In this document: piece after piece, positions 1 to 6,888 of the stretch
How positions within the stretch are numbered: the first letter of the stretch is position 1
Layout of the letters: every line of letters starts with the position of its first letter
Notes under the pieces: model-generated
Database searches by the model: none
What the model was told of the DNA's origin: nothing
The model's input: the letters and a program-made list of their open reading frames with translations, nothing else
Source: Candidatus Acutalibacter stercorigallinarum
GTDB taxonomy: Bacteria > Bacillota > Clostridia > Oscillospirales > Acutalibacteraceae
Reading direction: 5' to 3'
DNA: 61,892 bases
Assembly (NCBI GenBank): GCA_019112625.1
Contig: DXIW01000027.1
Span: forward strand, 1-61,892
Translations under genes and position numbers: made by a program

Positions 1-162
1 GCATTGATCTCTGAGATTCAGATTTACCCGGAACGCCAAGCCAATGGACAGTGGTTAAAATCCATCAAATTTAAGCTGCCGATTATCGAGGAAGACATGA
101 GTATTAGTTTGGACAATGAAGAACAAGTCGAGTGTGTGGTGGCCCTCTCCCGGGGGAAATAG
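1..162 (+). CDS. Serine recombinase, C-terminal end (partial)
   Basis: The first 53 codons of the window are open and end in TAG at 160-162. The peptide contains ERQANGQWLKSIKFKLPI and ends in SLDNEEQVECVVALSR, which I recognise as the C-terminal tail of large serine recombinases of clostridial conjugative or mobilizable elements. The catalytic resolvase domain lies outside the window. Base composition here (about 46% GC by eye) is well below the roughly 65% of the genes that follow, which fits a horizontally acquired element. Such recombinases usually sit near an element end, so the element boundary is probably close to 163-200. The family call rests on the tail alone. Confidence 0.72.
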   Translation, partial: ALISEIQIYPERQANGQWLKSIKFKLPIIEEDMSISLDNEEQVECVVALSRGK

Positions 163-166
163 GAAA

Positions 167-200
167 TAGAAAAAGGAGGAGCGGGCGCTCCTCCCTTTTA
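167..200. terminator. Bidirectional intrinsic terminator
   Basis: GGAGGAGC (175-182) pairs with GCTCCTCC (187-194) around a GGGC loop. An A-run lies on the left and a T-run on the right, so it can stop the recombinase transcript on plus and the GNAT transcript on minus. The GNAT stop codon (198-200) abuts the stem. Confidence 0.8.
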
Positions 201-665
201 CAATGCCTTCACCAGCACCAGGCAGGGGTTGCCCTCATCCCACAGGGTGGGGAAGCACTCCAGATCCACAAAGCCCATGGCGTGGTAAAAGGCCCGGGTG
301 CGGGCGTACTCCGGGCTGGGGTGGGCGGCGTCCAGGGTCTTCACCTGGAGCAGCTTCCACCCGGCGGCCCGGGCGTACTGCTCCGCCCAGGCCAGCAAGG
401 CCCGTCCCGCGCCCTTGCGGTGGTAGGCCGGCAGCGTGCCCATGACATACACTTCCCCCGCCTGGGGCGCGGTCTGCCGCAGGGCCAGAAAGCCCACGGG
501 GCTTTCCCCGTCGCAAACAGCCGCAAAGGGCAGGGCTTTGCAGCCCTCCGCATACTGGGCGGTGGATTCCGGGATGCCGAACCACTCCGGCAGGGCGTTC
601 AAAATGCGGGCGGCCACAGCGGCCCGCTCCTGGGGGGAGAAACCCTCCCGCAAGGTGTATTCCAT
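198..665 (-). CDS. GNAT family N-acetyltransferase
   Basis: A 155-residue protein with the GNAT acetyl-CoA-binding motif (VMGTLPAYHRKGAGRALL, the R/Q-x-x-G-x-G/A signature) followed by the usual C-terminal pattern of an aromatic-rich strand (TRAFYHAMGFVDLE). It should transfer an acetyl group from acetyl-CoA to a small amine or protein N-terminus; the substrate cannot be told from sequence. I chose the ATG at 665 because AGGAGG lies 6 nt upstream; an in-frame upstream start at 686 has no ribosome binding site. The gene stands alone between two hairpins next to the mobile-element remnant, so it may be the first chromosomal gene after the element or the element's cargo. Confidence 0.85.
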   Translation of the reverse strand: MEYTLREGFSPQERAAVAARILNALPEWFGIPESTAQYAEGCKALPFAAVCDGESPVGFLALRQTAPQAGEVYVMGTLPAYHRKGAGRALLAWAEQYARAAGWKLLQVKTLDAAHPSPEYARTRAFYHAMGFVDLECFPTLWDEGNPCLVLVKAL

Positions 666-686
666 AGATTTCCTCCTGACAGACAA

Positions 687-717
687 GAAGCCCAGGGCGC
701 TCCTGGGCTTCTTTTTT
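687..717 (+). terminator. Intrinsic terminator hairpin facing plus
   Basis: GAAGCCCAGG (687-696) and CCTGGGCTTC (702-711) form a 10-bp stem followed by TTTTTT. It stops plus-strand transcription. On the minus strand it lies in the GNAT leader, just upstream of the ribosome binding site. No plus-strand gene directly upstream needs it. Confidence 0.7.
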
Positions 718-718
718 A

Positions 719-896
719 TGCTTCTTCTAAACGGGCTGTCTCACCGTTCGGGAAAGGCGGAGCTACGCTCCTGTTTCCCTAGTTTTCTCTCTGCGCTGCG
801 CGCCGGTAAGACCTTGGGGCTTTGCCCCAATCCCCACAAGCTTTTTTGTAAAAGAGCTTGACCAAAAAACTTAACGCCGCTTCGCGGTTGTGCTTT
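719..896. repeat. Intergenic hairpin-rich stretch 3' of fucO
   Basis: This 178-bp gap holds no gene. It contains small palindromes, for example GGGGC-TTT-GCCCC near 815-828 and an imperfect AAGCTTTT / AAAGAGCTT pair near 839-859. A weak hairpin (CCGC-TTC-GCGG, 877-887) with an A-run at 864-869 could act as the minus-strand terminator of fucO. It resembles the dispersed non-coding repeats of this chromosome, but I cannot prove copy number from one window. Confidence 0.4.
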
Positions 897-2045
897 TTAT
901 AACAGGCTGCGATACAGCTGGGCGATCTCTTCCTCGCTGGTGTCGCGGGGGTTGCCGGGGCAGCAGGCGTCGGCGAAGGCGGACTTGGAGAGGAACGCCA
1001 CGTCCTCCTCCTTGAGGATGCCCTGGAGGTTCTGGGGGATGCCCACGTCCTGGGAGAGCTGCTTCACCGCGGCGATGGCGGCGTCGGCGGCCTGGTCGTC
1101 GGTCATGGCATCGACACCTTCTACGCCCATGGCCTGGGCGATGGCACGGTAGCGCTTGCCCGCCACGGGCTTATTGTACTCCAGGCCGGTGGGCAGGATG
1201 ATGGCGCAGGCCACGCCGTGGGGGGTGTCGTACAGGGCGGAGAGGCCGTGGGCCATGGAGTGGACGATGCCCAGGCCCACATTGGAGAAGCCCATGCCGG
1301 CGATGTACTGGCCCAGGGCCATGCCCTCGCGGCCCTCGGGGGTGTTATTGACAGCGCCCCGCAGGGACTTGGCGATGATCTCGATGGCTTTGAGGTGGAA
1401 CATGTCGGAGAGCTCCCAGGCGCCCTTGGTGATGTAGCCCTCGATGGCGTGGGTGAGGGCGTCCATGCCGGTGGCGGCGGTGAGTCCCTTGGGCATGGAG
1501 GCCATCATGTCCGGGTCCACCACGGCCACCACGGGGATGTCGTGGGGATCGACGCAGACGAACTTGCGGTTCTTCTCCACGTCGGTGATGACGTAGTTGA
1601 TGGTGACCTCGGCGGCGGTGCCGGCGGTGGTGGGCACGGCGATGATGGGTTTCGAGGGGTTCTTGGTGGGGACGGCGCCCTCGAGAGAGCGGACGTCGGC
1701 GTACTCGGGGTTGGCGGCGATGATGCCGATGGCCTTGGCGGTGTCCATGGAGGAGCCGCCGCCGATGGCGACGATATAGTCGGCGCCGGCCTTATGGAAG
1801 GCGTCTACGCCGGACTGGACGTTCTCGATGGTGGGGTTGGCCTTGATGTCGGAGTAGACCTCGTAGGGAAGGCCGGCGGCATCCAGCTCATCGGTGACTT
1901 TTTGGGTGACGCCGAACTTTAAGAGGTCGGGGTCGGAGCAGATCAGGGCTTTGCTGAGGCCCCGGGCCTTGACTTCGGCGGGGATCTCTTTGATAGCCCC
2001 TTTGCCGTGGTAGGAGGTCTCGTTGAGGATGAAACGGTTTGCCAT
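897..2045 (-). CDS. fucO: Lactaldehyde reductase / iron-containing alcohol dehydrogenase
   Basis: This 382-residue group III Fe-dependent alcohol dehydrogenase aligns along its length with E. coli FucO: it begins MANRFILNET and shares TTAGTAAEVTINYVITD, FVCVDPHDIP and ATGMDALTHAIEGYI. The four metal ligands are present as D195, H199, H262 and H276, and GGGSSMD (about 95-101) is the NAD-binding glycine motif. It interconverts L-lactaldehyde and (S)-1,2-propanediol with NADH, as in anaerobic fucose and rhamnose breakdown. No sugar genes lie nearby, so its in-vivo substrate may be another small aldehyde. It is downstream of, and probably controlled by, the TetR protein at 2208-2762; an inverted repeat overlaps its promoter. 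Confidence 0.93.
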   Translation of the reverse strand: MANRFILNETSYHGKGAIKEIPAEVKARGLSKALICSDPDLLKFGVTQKVTDELDAAGLPYEVYSDIKANPTIENVQSGVDAFHKAGADYIVAIGGGSSMDTAKAIGIIAANPEYADVRSLEGAVPTKNPSKPIIAVPTTAGTAAEVTINYVITDVEKNRKFVCVDPHDIPVVAVVDPDMMASMPKGLTAATGMDALTHAIEGYITKGAWELSDMFHLKAIEIIAKSLRGAVNNTPEGREGMALGQYIAGMGFSNVGLGIVHSMAHGLSALYDTPHGVACAIILPTGLEYNKPVAGKRYRAIAQAMGVEGVDAMTDDQAADAAIAAVKQLSQDVGIPQNLQGILKEEDVAFLSKSAFADACCPGNPRDTSEEEIAQLYRSLL

Positions 2046-2111
2046 GTGTAACGACTTCCTTTCGCAAAGCAGCAGTGTTCTCGCGCATCCAGCGCTTTTC
2101 TTCTAAATAAA

Positions 2112-2166
2112 ATTGTAGCAAGTAGTTTTTCAAAAAACAAGTGACAAGTTGGGGAAAATGTCACTT
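2112..2166 (-). promoter_or_regulatory. fucO promoter with overlapping inverted-repeat operator
   Basis: On the minus strand, -35 TTGTTT (2135-2140) and -10 TACAAT (2112-2117) are 17 bp apart. A perfect inverted repeat AAGTGACA (2139-2146) / TGTCACTT (2159-2166) with a 12-bp spacer overlaps the -35 box. This is a typical position for a repressor dimer site, most likely for the neighbouring TetR protein (inference). Confidence 0.72.
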
Positions 2167-2173
2167 CGCAGGC

Positions 2174-2200
2174 AAAAAAATGCCCCGGCGTGCGCCGGGG
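2174..2200 (-). terminator. Terminator of the tetR gene
   Basis: On minus, CCCCGGC-GCAC-GCCGGGG (2183-2200) is followed by a run of seven T (plus A2174-2180). It separates the tetR transcript from the fucO promoter. Confidence 0.85.
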
Positions 2201-2207
2201 GATCGCT

Positions 2208-2762
2208 TTATTGCAGGTCGGAAAGGAGGTCCTTCAGCTTTTCCGGCATAGCTTCGATCAGAAGGTCCACCAATTCCGGGATGGGCCGCTCCATGCCGGT
2301 GGTGGCCCACTCTACGGTCTTTTCAATGGAAGCCCCGCAGTACATCTCCAACAGGAAGGCGATGTCCCCGGGGAGCCGCTGCACCCCCAGCTTCCGCTGG
2401 ATGACGCCGGTGTAGAAATCCAAAATGCACTGGTAGTCGTAGGCTACCACAGAGTTGTGGTCCTTCGAGCGGAAGGCTTGGGTGAAGAAGGCGCCCTCCC
2501 CCCGGATGAACTGGAACTTCTTGATGAGGGCTTCCCGCAGGGTAAGGCTCACGCCCATTTGCTTAAAGGATTTTTGTGCCAGCTGCTCAAAGTGCCAGTT
2601 GACCAGGTCGTACTTGTCCCGGAAATTCCGGTAGAAGGTCTGGCGGGTCAGCCCGGCCCGTTCCACGATCTGGGTGACGGTGATCTTGTCCAGGGGGACG
2701 TGTTCCATCTCCTCCTGGATGGCCCGGGCCAGTTTCTCCCGTGTGCGGGTCTTTTCGTCCAT
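2208..2762 (-). CDS. TetR/AcrR family transcriptional regulator
   Basis: A 184-residue protein with an N-terminal TetR helix-turn-helix (about 5-50; ITVTQIVERAGLTRQTFYRNF is the conserved recognition region) and an all-helical C-terminal ligand domain of the type seen in DhaS-like TetR regulators. I chose the ATG at 2762 because GGGAGGGG lies 7-8 nt upstream; an upstream in-frame start at 2789 has no ribosome binding site. It is transcribed from its own promoter at 2788-2816 and lies upstream of fucO in the same direction. The inverted repeat over the fucO promoter is its likely target. The effector ligand is unknown; an aldehyde or diol is a guess from context only. Confidence 0.87.
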   Translation of the reverse strand: MDEKTRTREKLARAIQEEMEHVPLDKITVTQIVERAGLTRQTFYRNFRDKYDLVNWHFEQLAQKSFKQMGVSLTLREALIKKFQFIRGEGAFFTQAFRSKDHNSVVAYDYQCILDFYTGVIQRKLGVQRLPGDIAFLLEMYCGASIEKTVEWATTGMERPIPELVDLLIEAMPEKLKDLLSDLQ

Positions 2763-2787
2763 GGCGGCGCCCCTCCCTTCTGCCCCC

Positions 2788-2816
2788 ATTGTACCAATTC
2801 TCCCGGGAAAACACAA
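2788..2816 (-). promoter_or_regulatory. Sigma-A promoter of the tetR gene
   Basis: Minus strand TTGTGT (2811-2816), 17 bp, TACAAT (2788-2793). It lies 26 bp upstream of the chosen tetR start. Confidence 0.7.
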
Positions 2817-2825
2817 GGGAGAGCC

Positions 2826-3257
2826 TTATTCCTTTTCTTTGTTCTGGGCCAGGAGCCTTTCGATGCCCTCGTCGGTGTAGGAGAGGAGCTTGCCGTAGCG
2901 CCAGGCGATATCGCGGCGCTTTTCGGGGGTGTAGGCGCCGGTTTCCTGGGCGTGCTTTTTCTCGGCTTTCAGGTCCAGGTAGGCCTGGAGAACAGCGTCG
3001 TCCTGGTAGAAGATGGTATTGAAGCGGTCTTTGTTGAGGGAGACGGGGAACAGGTCGGTGAGGAAGCCCTCGTCCTCCTGGTACATCTTCACGCCGTACT
3101 CCTGGCAGAGCTTTTCGTACTCGGCGAGGAAGCTGTCCCGCTCCTCCCGGGTGTCGCAGGGGTGGGCCAGGGCGATCTTCTTCACCCCGGCGCGGACCAT
3201 CTCGCAGAAGCAGTCCGCGGCGCCAAGCTTGTAGGAAAATTTGTCGATGGCAGGCAT
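2826..3257 (-). CDS. Conserved hypothetical protein (143 aa)
   Basis: I do not recognise this family. The product is a soluble-looking, mixed alpha/beta protein with no signal peptide or membrane segment. It starts MPAIDKFSYKLGAADCFCEM and has a charged middle (LAHPCDTREERDSFLAEYEK) and a helical C-terminus rich in Lys and Glu. Three cysteines fall in the first 40 residues but show no clear metal-binding spacing. I chose the ATG at 3257 (AAAGGA 8 nt upstream); an upstream ATG at 3266 overlaps the ribosome binding site itself. Its stop lies just before the tetR promoter, so the two may be partly co-transcribed. It is a real gene by codon use and ribosome binding site; its function is unknown. 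Confidence 0.7.
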   Translation of the reverse strand: MPAIDKFSYKLGAADCFCEMVRAGVKKIALAHPCDTREERDSFLAEYEKLCQEYGVKMYQEDEGFLTDLFPVSLNKDRFNTIFYQDDAVLQAYLDLKAEKKHAQETGAYTPEKRRDIAWRYGKLLSYTDEGIERLLAQNKEKE

Positions 3258-3266
3258 GTGGGTCAT

Positions 3267-3560
3267 CCTTTCTGGTTTTTATTTTTGCGGTCTCTTTTTC
3301 CTTCTGGCAGGTGTTTGGGCGGAGCGGGGCCTTTTTGAGAATGCCACGCAGGGAAAGCTGCCCACTCCCGTCTCGGCTGCGGCGTGACTAAGAGGGTGCC
3401 CACCCCCTGCCCCCTCCCACGCATATACCTTTTTTGAGGAGGGGACTACGCTGGCGCGGGAGGGGGAGACTATTCTATACATCTCATTTCAAAGGGGGAT
3501 AAAATCCCCCTTTGGAACCCCCACGGGGAGGGAAATAAGCGAGAAAGTTTTCTCTTTCGA
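3267..3560. other. Non-coding stretch with one strong hairpin
   Basis: No supported gene. A perfect hairpin AAAGGGGGAT-AAA-ATCCCCCTTT lies at 3491-3513. The rest is low-information sequence with short C-rich runs, and I see no clear promoter. Confidence 0.5.
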
Positions 3561-3592
3561 TTTATTCTGAGTTTTTAAGGGCAACTCCCCCA

Positions 3593-3897
3593 GTCTGTGC
3601 AGCCGCACAGACAGCCCCCTCGGAGAGGGGTGAGCGAGCGCCGGTGGCGCTCTGGTGCGAACCGACCGAGCCGGCCAGGCGAGACCCTGCCTCCCTCGCT
3701 GAGGGCGTAGCTCTCCGGTGGAGAGCGTTCTGCGCCGACCGAGCCGGCAGGCGAGACGGTGTCATCGCAACGCGATGACGGAAGGGGTTTGAACCGGGGA
3801 TGATGAGAGCTGCAAGAACCGCGGTTTTGCGCAGCAAAATGGGAGTTTTGCAAACTCCCAAGCGGTTCTTGACCGAGTAAGTCGAGCAACGCGAGAC
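3593..3897. repeat. Cluster of palindromic repeats with a three-way junction
   Basis: Dense hairpins fill the space downstream of the YoaK-like gene. GTCTGTGC-AGCC-GCACAGAC (3593-3612) is followed by CCCCTC-GGA-GAGGGG (3616-3630). GTCATCGC-AAC-GCGATGAC lies near 3760-3778. The bracket GACCGAG...GCGAGAC occurs three times (3664-3685, 3737-3757, 3871-3897). AAGAACCGC (3814-3822) pairs with GCGGTTCTT (3862-3870) around two inner hairpins, TTTTGC-GCA-GCAAAA and GGGAGTTT-TGC-AAACTCCC. No credible gene lies here; open frames through it look like shadows. Confidence 0.75.
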
Positions 3898-3908
3898 TTG
3901 ACTCGTGG

Positions 3909-4583
3909 TCACAGGTCGGGCACGGGCCGGCACATGAGGGCGAAGGCGGCGGCCAGGAGGAGGGCGCTGGCCCAGATGGCCCCGGCGCCCAGGCACTTCA
4001 CCCCCAGGTTGCCCAGGACGGCCCCCAGGAGGAACACGGCGATCATACCGTAGTAGAGCAGGGCGGTGCGGCGCTGCTCCGGCTGGCGCTGGTAGAAGTA
4101 GGAGCAGAGGGAATCGGTGGCGGTGCGGAAATTGCCGATGCACATGGTGGTGGCAAGGCCTTTCCCCCACACCTTGCGGAAGCTCTGGACCTGGATGCCG
4201 CAGGCCAGGGACACCAGGGAATTGGCCAGGAGGTTCACCTCCACCGGCAGGAAGCCCACGGCGGACAGGATGAGAAGTTCCACCACCAGGGCGGCCTGGC
4301 GCCAGTGCACCTGGGGGCGGTTGGGGAATCGCAGCCGCACCGCCTGGGCCAGGAACACCCCGGCCCCAAAGGCCAGCACCGGCACCAGGTACCGCAGGCA
4401 GTCCAGGAGGCGGCCCTCGGAGAGGTTGACGGCGAAGAGCACCAGGTTGCCGGTCTGGGCGTTGGCGAACACGTGGTCCCGGAACAGGTAGGTGTAGGCG
4501 TCCATATAGCCGCCGGAGAGGGCCAGCAGAATGCCCACCGGCAGTGTTTCGGACTGTTGGAATCGTCCCTTGGCAGGGGCCAT
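3909..4583 (-). CDS. YoaK family (DUF1275) membrane protein
   Basis: A 224-residue integral membrane protein with about six hydrophobic segments. It carries the family signatures GGYMDAYTYLFRDHVFANAQTGN near the N-terminus and CGIQVQSFRKV...TTMCIGNFRTATDS in the second half. Its length is usual for DUF1275 (about 210-240). The family's transport substrate or role is not established. The ATG at 4583 is preceded by GGAAGGAGG, and that Shine-Dalgarno is followed by CAACCTCC, so it can be sequestered in a small GGAGG-CAA-CCTCC hairpin. The gene diverges from the small lipoprotein gene at 4726. The repeat cluster at 3593-3897 lies in its 3' region. Confidence 0.88.
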   Translation of the reverse strand: MAPAKGRFQQSETLPVGILLALSGGYMDAYTYLFRDHVFANAQTGNLVLFAVNLSEGRLLDCLRYLVPVLAFGAGVFLAQAVRLRFPNRPQVHWRQAALVVELLILSAVGFLPVEVNLLANSLVSLACGIQVQSFRKVWGKGLATTMCIGNFRTATDSLCSYFYQRQPEQRRTALLYYGMIAVFLLGAVLGNLGVKCLGAGAIWASALLLAAAFALMCRPVPDL

Positions 4584-4643
4584 GGAGGTTGCCTCCTTCC
4601 TGGAAATCGGGCGGAATAACCGTGGAAAAAACGGGGCGCTGCC

Positions 4644-4672
4644 TTGCAAAAAGGCGGGGGCTGTGGTAGGAT
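4644..4672 (+). promoter_or_regulatory. Promoter of the small lipoprotein gene
   Basis: TTGCAA (4644-4649), 17 bp, TAGGAT (4667-4672), 53 bp before the ATG at 4726. Confidence 0.6.
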
Positions 4673-4725
4673 AATACTAGGAAAGCCCCGGAGACCCGCT
4701 GTGTGGAAAAAGGAGCGTGGACGCC

Positions 4726-4923
4726 ATGAAGGTCAGACATCTGGCGCTCTGCCTGGCGGCCGCGGTGGTGCTGGGCTGCACCCCCGCCGCCGCGGGAGAG
4801 GAGAGCCCGGGCCGGGCAGGGGAATTGGTCCCCAAATTCGCCCCCAAGGGCCAGGAGGACCTGCAGCCCAAGGTGATGCCCTCCACGGAGGACATCCGGG
4901 AATACTGGGTCCTGGTGGAATAG
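4726..4923 (+). CDS. Small putative lipoprotein (65 aa)
   Basis: The product begins MKVRHLALCLAAAVVLGC: a short basic start, a hydrophobic stretch and a lipobox-like VVLGC with Cys18, so it is probably exported and lipid-anchored. The mature part is about 47 residues, proline- and acid-rich with no recognised domain, ending DIREYWVLVE. AAAGGAG lies 10 nt before the ATG, a promoter lies upstream and a strong terminator downstream, which together support a real monocistronic gene despite its size. A GTG at 4717 would add three residues but overlaps the ribosome binding site. Function unknown. Confidence 0.62.
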   Translation: MKVRHLALCLAAAVVLGCTPAAAGEESPGRAGELVPKFAPKGQEDLQPKVMPSTEDIREYWVLVE

Positions 4924-4932
4924 GGGAAAAGG

Positions 4933-4970
4933 GTTCGGTCAAGCCGAAGGGCTTGACCGAACTCTTTTTT
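4933..4970. terminator. Strong intrinsic terminator between convergent genes
   Basis: A 13-bp stem, GTTCGGTCAAGCC (4933-4945) / GGCTTGACCGAAC (4950-4962), is followed by TCTTTTTT on plus. The other side has ACCCTTTT on minus, so it can serve both the lipoprotein gene and the acyl-CoA synthetase gene, whose stop codon overlaps the T-run. Confidence 0.9.
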
Positions 4971-6639
4971 ACGCCTCGTCCCCCTTGCGGATCTCGGCGC
5001 GCTTGATTTTGCCGCCGATGGTCTTGGGCAGCTCGTCCACGTACTCGATGACGCGGGGGTATTTGTAGGGGGCGGTGGCTTTTTTCACGTAGTTTTGCAG
5101 CTCTTTGGTGAGCTCGGGGGTGCCCTCGTACCCCTTGGCCAGGACGATGGTAGCCTTGACCACCTGGCCCCGGATGGGGTCCGGGGCGCCGGTGATGGCG
5201 CACTCCACCACGGCGGGGTGCTCCACCAGGGCGCTCTCCACCTCGAAGGGGCCGATGCGGTAGCCGGAGCACTTGATCACGTCGTCGTTTCGGCCCACGA
5301 ACCAGTAGTAGCCGTCGCTGTCCCGCCAGGCCACGTCGCCGGTGTCGTAGTAGGGGCCGCCCAGCTTCTCCTGGGTCATCTCAGGGTTCATGTAGTAGCC
5401 GGTGAACAGGCCGGTGGGCGGGTTCTCCTTGACGCCCATGACGGCGATGGTGCCCTCCTCGCCGTCCTCGCACTGGTTTCCGTTGCTGTCTACCAGCTGG
5501 ATATTGTACAGGGGCGAGGGCTTCCCTGTAGAGCCGGGGATGGGCTCGAACCACTGGAAGTTGGCCAGCATGACGGAGCTTTCGCTTTGGCCGAAGCCCT
5601 CGTAGAGCTTGAGGCCGGTGAGCTCCTTCCACTGCTTGAACACCTCGGGGTTCAGGGGCTCCCCGGCGATGCAGCAGTGGTGGATGCTGGAGAGGTCGTA
5701 CTTGGTCACGTCCTCCTGGAGCATGAACCGGAACATGGTGGGGGGCGCGCAGAAGGTGGTCACCTTGTACTTCTCCAGGTGCTCCAGCAGGTGGCGGGGG
5801 TTGAATTTGGCCTCCATGTCGTAGCAGAAGATCACCGCGCCGCAGACCCACTGGCCGTAGATCTTGCCCCAGCCGAACTTGGCCCAGCCGGAATCGGAGA
5901 CGCTCATGTGCAGCTTATTCTCCTCCACCTGCTGCCAGTATTTGGCGGTGACGATATGGCCCAGGGGGTAGGAGAAGTTGTGCTGGACCATTTTGGGCAT
6001 GCCCGTGGTGCCGGAGGTGAAGTACACCAGCATGATGTCGTCCCAGCGGGTGGCCTGGTCGCCGGTGGGGCGGGGGAAGGTGTCGGGGAATTTTTCCAGC
6101 TCCTCGTTGAGGTCCAGCCAGCCGTCCCGCTTTTCCACCACCAGGATCTTGTTTTTTAAGGAGGGGATGTCCGGCTGGGCGGCCTCCACCTGGGAGATGA
6201 CGAAGGGGTCGTTGACGCAGACGATGGCGCAGACCTGGGCGGCGTTGCCCCGGTAGACGATGTCCTTCTTGGTGAGCTGGAGGGTGCCGGGGATCAAGAT
6301 CGCGCCCAGCTTGTGCAGGGCGGTGGCGCAGATCCAGTACTCCCAGCGGCGGCGGAGGATGAGCATGACCACGCTGCCCTTCTTTACCCCCAGGCTGCGG
6401 AAGAAGTTGGCGGCTTTATTGGAGAGCCGCATGATGTCGGTGAAGGTGAAGGTGAGCTCGTCCCCCTGCTCGTCGCACCAGACCAGGGCCTTTTTCTCGG
6501 GCTCCTCTTTCGCCCAGGCGTCTACCACGTCGAAGCCAAAGTTGAAGTCCTCGGGCACGTTCACCTTGTAGTTTTCTTTGAAATCCTCGTAGGAGTCGAA
6601 CTCGATCCGGGGCAGGAATTTTTTCAGCAGATAGTCCAT
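4969..6639 (-). CDS. AMP-forming acyl-CoA synthetase (medium-chain acyl-CoA / acetyl-CoA synthetase-like)
   Basis: A 556-residue member of the adenylate-forming ANL superfamily. Core motifs are intact: YFTSGTTGMPKM (phosphate-binding loop), YEGFGQSE (A5), YDTGDVAWRDSDGYYWFVGR (A7-A8 hinge region) and PKTIGGKIKR near the C-terminus with the catalytic lysine. The SDSGWAKFGWGKIYGQW stretch is typical of the ACSM / medium-chain acyl-CoA synthetase branch. It activates a carboxylic acid with ATP to acyl-AMP and then acyl-CoA; chain length is uncertain. The ATG at 6639 has GAAAGGA 10 nt upstream. The XRE-cupin regulator at 6970-7518 lies upstream on the same strand and is its probable regulator, as in many Firmicutes that carry this pair. 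Confidence 0.92.
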   Translation of the reverse strand: MDYLLKKFLPRIEFDSYEDFKENYKVNVPEDFNFGFDVVDAWAKEEPEKKALVWCDEQGDELTFTFTDIMRLSNKAANFFRSLGVKKGSVVMLILRRRWEYWICATALHKLGAILIPGTLQLTKKDIVYRGNAAQVCAIVCVNDPFVISQVEAAQPDIPSLKNKILVVEKRDGWLDLNEELEKFPDTFPRPTGDQATRWDDIMLVYFTSGTTGMPKMVQHNFSYPLGHIVTAKYWQQVEENKLHMSVSDSGWAKFGWGKIYGQWVCGAVIFCYDMEAKFNPRHLLEHLEKYKVTTFCAPPTMFRFMLQEDVTKYDLSSIHHCCIAGEPLNPEVFKQWKELTGLKLYEGFGQSESSVMLANFQWFEPIPGSTGKPSPLYNIQLVDSNGNQCEDGEEGTIAVMGVKENPPTGLFTGYYMNPEMTQEKLGGPYYDTGDVAWRDSDGYYWFVGRNDDVIKCSGYRIGPFEVESALVEHPAVVECAITGAPDPIRGQVVKATIVLAKGYEGTPELTKELQNYVKKATAPYKYPRVIEYVDELPKTIGGKIKRAEIRKGDEA

Positions 6640-6660
6640 GGGTAACACATCCTTTCTCCC

Positions 6661-6690
6661 TACTTTCTTGAAAGAAAGTAGGCAAAGAAC
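6661..6690. repeat. 30-bp palindromic repeat, copy A
   Basis: Its core is a palindrome, TACTTTCTT-GA-AAGAAAGTA, followed by GGCAAAGAAC. It is identical over 30 bp to the copy at 6750-6779. This copy lies in the leader of the acyl-CoA synthetase gene, 15-20 bp upstream of its ribosome binding site. Confidence 0.9.
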
Positions 6691-6749
6691 TTTTACGTGG
6701 CAGCGGCCGGACACTCTAGAAATGGGGAGGCGCTCGGCCCGTCCGGGCT

Positions 6750-6779
6750 TACTTTCTTGAAAGAAAGTAGGCAAAGAAC
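6750..6779. repeat. 30-bp palindromic repeat, copy B
   Basis: An exact second copy of the element at 6661-6690, in the same orientation, separated from it by 59 bp of unrelated sequence. Confidence 0.9.
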
Positions 6780-6888
6780 ATTTCCGCCGCGGGGCGGGCG
6801 CTGCCAGCGCCCTGGCCCAGCGGGGCCGCTGGCTGGGCGGTCGCGGGTTGGGGCTCTGTGGGAAAGGGAGGGCGGTTTTTTTGACGCC

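Noticed and set aside
3562..4740. A long minus-strand frame running through the palindrome cluster into the YoaK-like gene
   Set aside because: It is in a different frame from the YoaK-like protein and passes through hairpin repeats; composition (Pro, Gly, Arg) is that of GC-rich non-coding sequence.
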